A DNA stretch of 64,000 nt. It comes from Alisma plantago-aquatica (taxonomy: Eukaryota > Streptophyta > Magnoliopsida > Alismatales > Alismataceae). Where the stretch lies: the NCBI GenBank assembly GCA_963693085.1, contig OY856413.1, forward strand, positions 544,320,879 to 544,384,878, written 5' to 3'. Of the stretch, positions 1-10,729 are shown piece after piece. The first letter of the stretch is position 1; each line of letters begins with the position of its first letter. The notes beneath the pieces are model-generated. The model made no database searches, had not been told where the DNA came from, and saw only the letters and a program-made list of their open reading frames with translations. The position numbers and the translations under genes were made by a program.

Positions 1-78
1 CATGGTTTCTCAACTATTTCTTTTCATAAATATGATATTACAGGATTGATCTTCCCAGGAATCATGAGTTGGCTAACT

Positions 79-497
79 TTAGTTCCATTTATTCGTGACT
101 GCAGAGGCATTGGTGTGACCATGTACTTTGAATGTATTAGGTTCTAGCTGTAGTCTTTGTTCCACTAGGTCATGCTCAGCTTCGACCCGCCGTTCCCAGT
201 GCTGGAGTTGCACATGGCCACTTGTTTTATGTGGCACTGTGTGATTCAGTTGTAAATTGTTAGATATTGGGACTGCTTTTTTCTTGACACGTATGTAAGA
301 GACATCTAATGAAATTGGAGGGATGTACATTTCCTAGTTGATCTGTTTAGTTTGTTTTTATATGCCGTTGTCTGGAAACGTTGTTGAATTAACGATGACA
401 CTGCTGCAAGTGTAGTTCGTTGTGGGGCGACACCACTTCCATCAATTTCCCTGGCACAACTCTCCTCTGAATTTAGGGTCAGTTTAAAATATTAATG
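79..497 (-). pseudogene. Unrecognised coding-like segment, possibly a host gene remnant
   Basis: On the minus strand, 330 to 79 is an open frame of 83 codons beginning MYIPPISLDVSYIRV and rich in charged residues (WERRVEAEHDLVEQRLQLE). Just upstream, from about 497 to 305, a different frame is open and contains a segment like APQRTTLAAVSSLIQQRFQ. The two frames overlap near 305-330, so either a frameshift or an exon boundary separates them. Composition looks more protein-like than in the retrotransposon spacers nearby. I do not recognise a family. It could be a terminal exon of a host gene, a transposon ORF fragment, or chance. Confidence 0.25.
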
Positions 498-910
498 AAC
501 GTTCCTAGGATTGAGCTCGATCCTAATGAACATAATATCCAACAATCTTTAACCGAAAAATAACCGGTGTGATAATGTTGAAAAATAAAGGAAATAGATG
601 GATCGGTGGACTATATAAAGGTATTGCAGCTATCTCAGTCATAGAATTCACAAGTCTATTTGCAAGCTTATCCAAGTCACTACAATGATTGAAAACAATG
701 ATGATCATTGACATCAGACCTGCCTAAATGTCAAAAAGCGCAATACCTCGTCCAAACCATGCCTATCCTCAAGTCAATAGCTAATACTGGATTTATAGTG
801 AGGCTATCAGAACGGTCAATACATGTATAAATGAAAGAATTCAGACTCGTAATTGCCTATGTCGGCTAAGCTCACTAAATGCATCTATAATGCACATCAT
901 GTTGTGGCTA

Positions 911-1006
911 GCAAATTTGGAAGAACTTGGCTTACGGAAAGAGATCCTAGATTCAAGAGCAAATTTGGAAGAACTAGGCTTACAAAAAGAGATCTTAGAT
1001 TCAAGG
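911..1006. repeat. 48-bp tandem duplication
   Basis: Two adjacent 48-bp units beginning GCAAATTTGGAAGAACT differ by a few substitutions. They lie in the unassigned left segment and have no other copy that I noticed in the window. Confidence 0.8.
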
Positions 1007-1359
1007 CACTAAACTGCTAGCCTTCGCTTCAAAGTCTTGGTAGGGGATGCTAAGTGCATCAATACATGTCAAGACTCTTGGTTACCGATCACAAGAGGGT
1101 TCCATGAGTGTCCGTGGCTAACAAAAAAGTCAAACAACTAAGCCCACCCATGGAAACCCGCTTGTGTCAATGGTTTCATTAAAAATGGAGAATGGTACCA
1201 ACAAACACACAAACACTTTTTGACAATCAACAAAAGTAAAATTTGCAAAGTTCATTTAACTTGGGAGGTGCATACTGTTTAAGTGCATTCAACTCTATTC
1301 ACCCCCCATCTAGAGTATCCAATCACCCGTCTAGGATCCAACAATTGGTAGCTCTATTC

Positions 1360-2388
1360 AGCCTTGCAGGAGTTACTCAGTCTTCTTAGATCTTCTTCCT
1401 TTGACTTCACCTTCACTCGGAGAAGCTTTAACCAAAGACTTACCCACTTGAGCAAGGAGTCTTCTGTCTTCACCAATGACTTACACACTCTTACTCCAAG
1501 CCTTCGACCTTGATCTTCACCAAGGGACTCCTTCCCTTATTCTTCTTCACCTCTCTTAGCCAAGCGATAGGGAGGTGGTAGAAGTGAGAGTCTCACAAGA
1601 TATACATGTAGGACTAGCTCTCTTATAAATCTCCTACTCACTCTAATGGATGCATCAAGTGATTAAGCTTAGAAAGAGAGGAGGCTATAGGATGCACTCA
1701 ACTATAGATTAGGAACCTCATATAGAATTTTGCACTGAATGTTCAACCTTGGAATGAAGCCCAAGGGGTCCTATTTATAGTTGGGGATGCCTCTTAGTCT
1801 TTGAGAACACTTAAGGATAAAAACTAGCCATTTGGAGTGTTGGGACAAATACATTTTTGAGTTTTGCAACACTCCAACGGCCAAAACACTTTTTTACACT
1901 TTTCTGAAAAGTGTGATCGGTCGAGTTTGTAACTGGACCGAACAGATTGGTCAAGTTTGCAATTGGACTGAACCTGGACATTTTTAAAATCCATCAAGGG
2001 ATCAGTAGAGTTTGTAACTCGACCGATTAACAACCTATAATGAATTTTAAAAAATATCATTAAAGTACTTAAATATTCAATTTAAGTGTTCCTAATTATT
2101 TCTAAGCTTAATTACTAGTCATACAACCATTATAAATGATTTACAACATTATTCTAATGGATTTACATCATATTCCAAAAATGTGCACTTGTATTGACTT
2201 TGGCTTGTCTTTTCTCCAATTTGAGATGTGTAATTTAGGGCATTTGGAGTGTGTTTATACCTAATCTAAAATCACTCAAGTAGAAGCATTAGACACAAAT
2301 GATTGGAATGGTTTAGTCATTATCAAAATAAGGGTTTAGTCAATTTAGACCTTGAGTCAACATTGACTAAATTGACCTTGAGTCAACA
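1360..2388 (-). repeat. C1 3' LTR, truncated
   Basis: This aligns in direct orientation with about 48915-50030 of the intact C1 LTR, including the AGCCTTGCAGG block, the repeated statements of CTTCACCAAGG-type sequence and the terminal TTGACCTTGAGTCAACA. On the minus strand the LTR starts TGTTGACTC at 2388. About 400 bases corresponding to the LTR 3' end are missing and replaced by unrelated sequence carrying an inverted LTR end. Confidence 0.8.
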
Positions 2389-2402
2389 TTCTCCCCCTTT
2401 TT
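2389..2402 (-). other. C1 polypurine tract
   Basis: The minus strand reads AAAAAGGGGGAGAA directly before the LTR start TGTTGACTC. This is the expected plus-strand primer site of a Copia element and fixes the internal/LTR border. Confidence 0.8.
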
Positions 2403-4228
2403 GAAGATGACAAACCATTCCATAAATGTATTGAAAGTATTTAAGTAAAGTCATACCTTTTGAGAAACCTAGGGGTTTCAATAGAATTGAGCTCATATGC
2501 CCTCCTCAATTGATGCTAGTGGAGTTCTCATACTCCCCCTCAATTGACGTTGTTTCTCCTACATGATTAGCTTTCATAACATTTATAGAATACTATGTCT
2601 TCTACTCATATATGTTCAAGACATACATGTCTTCTCCCCTTTACCTTCTCCCCTTTATATAGAAACACTTCTCCTTTTCATTTAAGACATACATTCTCCC
2701 TCCTTTTTCAAAATAAGACATACCTTCTCCCCCTTTTCCATTTCAAAAAGGTGGGGGGGATGAAGAGATAAGAAACACAACTTGTTAAAAGAAAGGAGAT
2801 AACAAAAGTTATATAAGGAGAGTAGAAGATCACAAATAGGGGTAAATCACAATTTTGACCCTCAGGATGACGTAATTTGCCCAAAAAGCATCAGGGATCA
2901 TTGTGAAGCAATGACTCTTTCTCCTAAGGCCATTTCTGCATAAAAAACACTAGTCTTCCATCAAAATCTGACACTGGAGCAAAATCTGCAAAAAATTTCA
3001 AGGATGCTCCAATTTTCACATACAATGTAGCTCTATATATCCTGCATCACAATGTTATGTAAACAACTCAAGATAGTAGATATACAATTCAAGGAACAAG
3101 CTTGAGCAAGTATAGAACAAGATACAAGCATAGCATATAGTTGAATACCACTTGATGAAAGGATAATCAATGCTAGAACTGCATGTATATGAACTACTAG
3201 TAGATATTATCACAAGTTAGGACTACTAGTAGGATCTTGATCATAGCAAGAGATGCACAAGATAAAGCAAGCTGAGTAGATGTAGAGATATATCCAAACA
3301 AAGAGATATACAATTTTAAAAGCATGAAAGGATATAACTCACTATCAAATATGCATCATTACCAAAATATTATTACCACTAAGAACCTCAAGGTTGTATC
3401 AAAACAAGATATACAACTATATATATGTAGCATGTTAGAGCATAATGGAAGTATTTTAAGACACAACTAGGAGATCTAAATAGATCATCATCAAAATATG
3501 CAAAACAACTCAAAAAAGGTTATTGCAAGATATAGGAATACCACTAGTGGGATACCAAATTATATCGATTAGAAAGATAGAATTGTAAGTAAGATAGGAA
3601 ATTTAAGGCATGGTAATATGCATACAAAGGTACCAAGGGAGTGCCAAAGAATAATGCTATTGGTTGAGAAAATCCAGTTGAGAGGGAAATTCTCATTCAA
3701 TAAGCCAATTGTGTATTCTATGCACAGTTCCATCGGTCGAGTTCTGTGTTATGGCAATTCAAACAACAATTGTTGGCAACACCCATTGGTCCCTATTGGT
3801 CAAGTTTCAAATAGGACAAACTCAACCGACAAAGCTGCTGTAAAAAAACACATATATTTCATAAAAACATATTTAGAGGCATGCTAAAAATATAAGCCAT
3901 ATCCAAACATGGGTAGGCAAGTTAGTACTGCAACATGAAAATATTAGAAATAGTTTTTGAACAAGAGTGTGAATAGAATCACAAAATACCACTTTTGACT
4001 CAAAAACCACACACATAGTGCACACTAACTTGCCAAAACACACTATGATTGGATATGAGAAAGAAAAACATTACCTCATTGCTTACCATTTCTTTTCTAC
4101 TTGTTGTCACCCTCTATAAGTCCCACCTTTCTTCTTTCATGTGAATTGAGAAGTCAATTTGTAATTCAATAGCTCAAGTCAACTCATTTGCAAGTAGCTA
4201 CAAGAAGAAAGATGAAATGATCCCCAAT
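2403..4228 (-). mobile_element. C1 internal 3' non-coding region
   Basis: This is non-coding sequence between the gag remnant and the 3' LTR. Near 2530-2750 there are several further minus-strand purine tracts of the type AAAAGGGGGAGA in addition to the one touching the LTR; multiplied polypurine tracts are a known trait of Sireviruses. Around 3730-3830 a short stretch resembles the LTR motif GGTCGAGTTTGTAACTGGACC. No RT or integrase sequence is visible, so this part of the element is either long 3' UTR or follows a deletion of pol. Confidence 0.55.
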
Positions 4229-5139
4229 CAAGTTTTTGGGTCCGAAGGGGTTAGCTTAGCAACCCAAGTCCTAGTGCTCTTGGGTGCTTTCCTAAACAGG
4301 AAACAAGTAGAATAATGGCCAATATCATTGCAATAGTTGCATGTGCCCATATCCTTGGAACTAGAGGATTCTTCATGGAAAATTGGAGGTCCTTTACCTT
4401 TGTTGTTCCTTTAACTACCATCATACCCTAAACCATGTCTACCAATTTGTTTAGTATTATGTGTAGGATATCATTAAGATTCTTTAGCCAATTAAGAATC
4501 TTTACAAAGAAGATCTCAATCTATGATTATTATGCATAAGAGAAGAAATAGTAGAAGACTAATGATTGTTATTATCTTTAGCATGCAAAAGATAATTTTC
4601 TAAGAAAAGAGCTTTAGTTACATAAGAATCTCTATCAATATGAAGAACAACAAAATTATTCTCTCTACTAGTAGAATTAGAACAAGATTCAAGCATATTG
4701 ATTTAGCAAGCAAGGGGGCATTTTATGTTTCAAGAAAAGCATTCTTAGAAAGATAAGCACCATTTTTAGATTCTAATCCTTGCAAAAAAAATCTTTGTCC
4801 TTGTTTTCAGATTTAGGAACATCAATATCATGCATGAGAAAATCAACAATTAAGGTATGCTCTTCATTAGAACTACTCATAAGAGGTTGAGTTTCTAGAA
4901 ATCTAATTTTATCAAGTAAGTTAGCATTTTCAAGTTTAAGATCATCTACTTGACTAAGACAAGCATTTTTATCATCAAGAAAGCAAGTATTGGCATGTTT
5001 AAGATCATCTAATTCTACATGCATATTATCAACAATTCTAGCAAGCTTTTTCTTTTTCTTTTTAGAAAACTTAAGAGAGACACATGTAGCATTAATGATA
5101 ACAATTAAAGGTTCTTTATCTAAAGAGTTAATATATACC
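4229..5139 (-). pseudogene. gag: C1 gag, C-terminal part (coiled coil and second zinc knuckle)
   Basis: From 5139 downward the minus strand is open for over 120 codons, including an 83-codon ATG frame at 5024-4773. It is rich in Leu, Asp, Glu and Lys in a heptad-like pattern (VDDLKLENANLLDKIRFLE), which fits the coiled-coil C-terminus of Sirevirus Gag. Further down, after stops, a knuckle-like CNYCNDIGHYSTC lies at about 4344-4303; the His-Cys spacing is one residue shorter than the canonical CX2CX4HX4C. It is followed by NPFGPK near 4250-4235, a motif usually seen just before the Copia protease. The product would be a capsid protein but this copy is dead. Its N-terminal half is at 47428-48443. 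Confidence 0.6.
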
Positions 5140-5144
5140 TCATT

Positions 5145-6901
5145 TGTAACAAACTGAAACCTAACTTTTTGTGACCCTATATATGTTAATGCATGAATAA
5201 ATTACCCTAAAATGTAGAATATAAATAAATATTACCTAATACCTTCAAATTATCATAAGATCAATGAAGGGTACATAAGATATGTCACACGAGGTAATAA
5301 TGTGCATAAGAGGAGAAGGTGTCCATAATTGAGAATAATGATATATAATTCAACTAAATATGAGATAAATAAAATTATGTGAGATAATGATAGAATAAAT
5401 TTGTTCTAGATCTTTCCTTAGCCTTTTTGAACAAGGAAGAGATAAAAAGATAAATAAAAACTCTTTAAGCAAGGTAATGTGATTATTTATTAAGAGAAAT
5501 AATGGCAATAATGAAATGGGTTAAAATTTATAAAAGAAAAACTTATTGGTTAAAAATAACCTCAGATTCATTTTCTTTGGATGTGCTTTGGCTTGGAGTC
5601 CAAGTTTCACAACTTTAGGATAATAATAACATCTATTTTATTTAGAAAAGAAAAGGTATTTTCCCTTCAAAATGTAAAACAAAATTCTTTGTAACTTCAA
5701 AAGTAAAAAATAATCTTAGATTCATAATTTACACATAAAAGTATGCATTTGGGTGTATTTTCACTCAATTTGGAGAATATTTGCTTAAAAGGTGAAATTA
5801 GGAGAGAGAAAGTGTGTAAAACCTTCAAAATATTAAATAAATATAAAAATAACTTTGACATGTAAGGGAAAATTCATATCCAAAACACTTAATGTGACTT
5901 ATGGGTGAAGTTTCATTAATTTTGGAGAATCTTATAACCATTAATGATGAAGGAAAGAGAAAAAAAGATTTGATTTATTTAACACATTAAAAATTCTCAA
6001 AAAGCAAATCTAATTGTATATTCAGATTCCGCATATCAAAAATAGGTTGAGTGTCAAATTTCATCCAATTTGGATTTTGTTTGCATCCTCAAAAGAAGAA
6101 AGAGAAAAAGAGAAATAAATGCATTCACACTTTATTCCAATTGATTTAGGAATTCATTTAATCTGTCACACATATTTTAATCAAATTTATCTTTGCATCT
6201 TTGGATATGATCCATTGATTTTCTGATCAGACGGCTCTAAACCCGTTATCTACCTCGCGAATGAGAAAGGAAACGGGCGCCCAATCAGTCGATTCTATTT
6301 TTGTGATTTCTCTTTCAGTACTCGATTTTTTCTCAAGATTTTTGTTTCTTTAGGATCATGAGATGTTTCTACATGCATCTATATCTAACTTGTGGACTAC
6401 TGTGAAGAAATTGGGAAACACTCAAAATTGGGCTCTGAGCTTTCTCATGGCCATCTAGGATAAACCCCAGATCAATATCCTACCTATAAATAGTAGTACA
6501 CCCTTCTCTGCCTTCATCTGTGCTTTCGAGCCCTATTTCAATTTGTCTTGAGATCTTCCTACAACTGTCCTTGATCCTTTTTTGGTACAAATCTTGTGGC
6601 ACAAACCGTATGAGTAGGGTGATACCAACATGCCAATTCTCTGTTTCGGTGAGTTCTAGTTCAACTTAGCTTTCTTTCTTTGCCCTCAATTCCATTTTCC
6701 ATCTTGATCTGTGGATACGCTCAAATCCTCCCGTTCTACTTAGTGCCATGGCTGGCGTGAGGTTGGGGAAGAATCCCTGAGTTGTTTTCTCATCTCTTCC
6801 CTTCACTACCTTACTCATTTTTATTTCTTGCCAGGGGCATAAGTGTCTTTTCCCCTGTGATTTGTTTTCTTGAATGCGAGTCATACTAACCATATGACCG
6901 G
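5145..6901 (+). repeat. S1 solo LTR, left part
   Basis: This is AT-rich and non-coding, from TGTAACAAACTG to the G1 insertion point. A moderately GC-richer stretch around 6230-6300 and 6450-6900 holds the TATA-like box and a leader-like region. Small open frames here show no recognisable domain. The last five bases, accgg (6897-6901), are the target site duplicated by G1. Confidence 0.65.
6485..6492 (+). promoter_or_regulatory. TATA-like box in S1 LTR
   Basis: TATAAATA follows the AT-rich part of the LTR and precedes a pyrimidine-rich leader. S3 has a counterpart at the same relative place (minus strand, 53230-53221). Confidence 0.4.
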
Positions 6902-7327
6902 TGTGAGACCCCTTACATTGATTAAATGTTTGAACATGCTTAATTACCATAATTGAATTCTTAGAACCCTAATCTAACCTTGTGATATGTTCTGGTATCA
7001 CGTGACAAGCTAAAGTTTCACATTTGGTCCAATTTAGACATTGTTTGAGGAAGTTACACAATTTTATGTACATTTTGGACTTTTATGAAATTTACCCAAT
7101 TGAGAGGTTTTCTTTGTATATTGTCACAAGAATTATGATCCTTATAGGTTTCCTTATCATTCTCAACTTTATTGGGCTATGGGGATCCTAGTTGTTCTTG
7201 GTTTGGAGGTGTTCCTCTTCAAGGATATTTTAGGGGTTTCTCCCCTTTATGGATGAGCTTATCTTTAGGGGTTACCAACTAATGGGGTGATCTAGAACCT
7301 TCTTCTTGTCAAGTCAACCATGGATAT
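6902..7327 (+). repeat. G1 5' LTR, piece 1
   Basis: This matches the beginning of the 3' LTR at 41422-41836 with about 10 percent mismatch. It ends at the gatat target site (7323-7327) of G2. Confidence 0.85.
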
Positions 7328-8134
7328 TGTGATGACCGTCTCGCGTAAACAAGATTAACTAATGTGGAAGCGTTCATTAAGCAGCGGATTACCAAAAATC
7401 ACTAAAAATTAATACCTTTTTATCAAAAGATACATCAAGTAAAAACTTTCTCACATAGAACAAAAGTAACACAATTACATTCTTGTTCACAGGTACATAT
7501 TCTGTATCATCTCCTTTAGAGAATTACAAGCATTAACTATCCTGTCAAGCTAAACACAGACAATTCAAAATCTCGAGGCATTGAGCCAAAATCTTGAAAT
7601 CATTAATTACTACTCCGAGGACCTGAGAGTACAGAGACGACACATAGGACTACTATCTATATGACTTGACAAACAATATCTCCACCTGAGATCTCACTGC
7701 TGTCTCTGTTGCTGTTGTTGCTATCCTTCACCTACTGAAGGTTTCCTGTCTTCTGGTCCGCATCCACCTAAAAATGTGGTTCCCACGGGGGTGAGACAAT
7801 TATAAAAATTTCCCCAGCGAGATATATAACTCTCCGCCAGAAACATTATTATAGCAGATTATGAAATTAAACTGAGCAGGGGTTACTTTTACATTATTAG
7901 GCAGAATTATTCTTCATAGACAGAATAAGAAATTCTCCATTTCCAATAAGAGCATTGCATCTACCCATGGTAGAATCATAGTTCATCCATCTACTTGTAA
8001 TGAATACAACAGATATGAATAATCATCAATGAACTATAGATATATAACAGGAATGTAACATCAGCCAAGTTCTCTAGCATAACTTACTAACACAAATGTT
8101 ACAAATAAACATGATACTTGTTACCCAAGCATCA

Positions 8135-8548
8135 CACATGGCTCACAAGGCCATTCATATCTTGTCACCTCTCACTAGGCAACAACTTATTCACATGGCT
8201 CACAAGGCCATTCACATCTTGTCACCTCTCACTAGGCAACAACTTATTCACATGGCTCATAAGGCCATTCACATCTTGTCACCTCTCACTAGGCAACAAC
8301 TTATTCACATGGCTCACAAGGCCATTCACATCTTGTCACCTCTCACTAGGCAACAACTTATTCACATGGCTCACAAGGCCCTTCACATCTTGTCACCTCT
8401 CACTAGGCAACAACTTATTCACATGGCTCACAAGGCCATTCACATCTTGTCACCTCTCACTAGGCAACAACTTATTCACATGGCTCATAAGGCCATTCAC
8501 ATCTTGTCACCTCTCACTAGGCAACAACTTATTCACATGGCTCACAAG
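8135..8548. repeat. 57-bp tandem array, 7 units plus a partial
   Basis: Seven near-identical 57-bp units begin CACATGGCTCACAAGGCC and contain CTCTCACTAGGCAACAAC. Because 57 is divisible by three and the unit lacks stops in two frames, long repetitive open frames arise (a 19-residue repeat, HMAHKAIHILSPLTRQQLI). The other LTR of the same element has eight units, so the array changes length and is not evidence for a protein. Confidence 0.95.
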
Positions 8549-9031
8549 ATCCGTACACATTGTTACTTTTATAAAGCAACAACAACATCAATGCACAAAA
8601 AGCCAATCAACATTTATTATATAAATGTCACAGCCCAAACTTGGCTATATTCATCATCTCATCATACCTGCATGGTTATTAGGCATGATAACAGTCATAC
8701 AAGATATTCCTCACATCATGTGATACAATAGTAACACCATCATTCCTTAACCAGGAATTAGGGTTCACTATCAAACATGGCTTATCATTCCCTTTTCCCC
8801 AAATTAGGGTTAGGGTTCCCCATTTCTCATTAATTCAGACCCTCTTGAGTTAACCAACTTTATCTTGTATTAAGGTATTTTCCCTCTTAATACATTCCAT
8901 CACAGAATACTCACCCTTATCATATAATGCATAGGCCACACATTAGAATTGTCCAACTATCTCACATGATATGGACTTATATTAGTTTAAGGCTTAACTT
9001 TATTATAAAGTTTCCTATAAACAATCGCGAT

Positions 9032-9284
9032 GATACACCCTTAACTAGGGTTTCACAAGGATACACCCTCAACCAGGGTTCACAATGATACACCCTCCAC
9101 TAGGGTTTCATAAGGATACACCCTCAACCAGGGTTCACAATGATACACCCTCCACTAGGGTTTCACAAGGATACACCCTCAACCAGGGTTTATAAGGATA
9201 CACCCTCAACTAGGGTTTTACAAGGATACACCCTCAACCAGGGTTCATAAGGATACACCCTCAACTAGGGTTTCACAAGGATAC
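9032..9284. repeat. 27-bp minisatellite, left part (interrupted by G3)
   Basis: These are units of about 27 bp of the type GATACACCCTCAACYAGGGTT followed by TCACAAG or CATAAG. About nine units precede the G3 insertion and about nine follow it at 21964-22206. The intact counterpart is 28490-28958. Confidence 0.95.
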
Positions 9285-10166
9285 TGTAACATCCCTGACC
9301 TGGGTTATGCTTTAACCCTAGGTGTTTTGATTAAGAAAGTTGATTATATGCGTGTACTTATCTTGTGAAAGGTAATTAAGGCTCTTGAGGAACTTATATT
9401 TCAATTTCAGTCCTTTTTGAATAATGTTGAAGCAATGTTTGCTTATTTTGGACTAAAGTGCAAATTACCCAAGTTGAGGGGTTAACTTGCAAATTGCACA
9501 TGAAAAGATGTTACTCTGATGTTGTGACATCATAAGAATGAATATAATGTAGTGGTATGGTTTTCCCAAGCCTGGACACCAAGTTAGAGCTTGTTGGACA
9601 ATGTTGTGCATTAAAACCTAGTTTTGGAGTAAAGTGCAATTTACCCAAAATCTAGGGTTCAATATGCAAATTACCACTTCAATATGGTCCTTAATGTTTC
9701 TTGGCATCATGTAGAGCAAATAAAATGAGAGGGACTCCTCATTTGAATTAAGTTGTAGGAGAGAGAATCTTGACATTAAAATAATCAAGATTAATGCCTA
9801 ATTGAAACCCTAATTCGATTTAGGACAAAAATGAATAAAAATAATTGAAGGGCTTTCAACCAAAATGTTTTGGGTTGATTTTGAATAAGGATGGACGTTC
9901 CTTTAACAAGATAAGGAACGAAAATATCTTAAGTAGGTGAAATTCCACTCACCTTTTTATAAAGAAAAGTAATATCCACTCACATGTGGGATATTATATA
10001 ATAAGCATTAAGGTGCTTAATTTGCTTTTCTTTAAATTGAGGATAATGAAGGAGAATTAAAGGCAAAGGGATATGCCTCGTATCCATGGAGTTGAGGGGG
10101 AAGAGGCGGCCATAATTTTTGGATTAATTGGATTTTTATAAGGCATATTCTCTCTCATCAATTTCT

Positions 10167-10175
10167 TTATAAAAG
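10167..10175 (+). promoter_or_regulatory. Candidate TATA box of G3 5' LTR
   Basis: TTATAAAAG lies about 880 bases into the LTR, before a pyrimidine-rich leader. The same box is kept in the other copies at 17361-17369 (plus), 24203-24195 (minus) and 31027-31019 (minus), which supports a U3 promoter role. Confidence 0.5.
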
Positions 10176-10729
10176 TGCCATTTCCAAGCCCAAACCAAGG
10201 CCTTTTTCGGATTTTCTTCTTCCCCTTACTTGCAAAACCGACCAAGAAGCTAGGGAGGATCAGGGAGAACGTCCCCAACCTGTGGGTAAGCCCTTGACCT
10301 TCGTTCTCCATGATTTCATGGTGGAAATCGAAAATAAATTATGGATTCCTTCTTATTTCGATCTCCTCTTCAACCCTAGCCAACTTTTGCAATCAAAAGC
10401 TTGAGGACGAGCCTAGGGGGAGTTTCAAGAGCTTCATCCACCATTAATGGTGTGAGATTGGAGCTTTGGAGTTCAATTGGAGGCGGGTTTTATAACTCAA
10501 ACCCTTAAACATTGCTATTGCATCAATTCTCTATGCTTTGTTGATTGATTTCTTCAATTTGATACACTCTTGTTTCTTTGCTGCAATTTCCATCAAGAAC
10601 GGTTGCTGTTCTTGGTTGTTCGAAGGAAGGGGATGATGACATCATCCTAGATGGTGTTTTAAAGAAAATTACCAAGCAAAACCGTTTTGATAGCTACTCC
10701 AAATCGTTTTAATTTGATTGGCTATGCGG

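Larger units (their letters stand above)
1..1343 (+). repeat. Unassigned segment ending in an LTR-like terminus
   Basis: The last roughly 75 bases (about 1270-1343) end in GGATCCAACA followed by ATTGGTAGCTCT, which resembles a Copia LTR 3' end followed by a primer-binding site in plus orientation. This stretch is the reverse complement of the beginning of the C1 LTR at 48495-48565, but similarity stops about 60-75 bases in. The rest is not recognised. It holds a 48-bp tandem duplication (911-958 and 959-1006) and a coding-like stretch at its left end. It may be a related LTR in opposite orientation or the product of a rearrangement. Confidence 0.4.
7328..9284 (-). repeat. G2 3' LTR, distal piece
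   Basis: This closely matches 26728-28710 of the G2 5' LTR (one substitution and one indel in the first 105 bases). It includes the conserved 3' blocks (7621-7645 and 7812-7840), a 57-bp tandem array, and part of a 27-bp array cut by G3. Confidence 0.9.

Noticed and set aside
8096..8731. Long open frames (211 and 168 codons) with a perfect 19-residue repeat; the same at 27497-28189
   Set aside because: They are produced by the 57-bp array, whose length is a multiple of three and lacks stops in two frames. Both frames are open, unit number differs between LTRs, and no start context or domain supports a protein.
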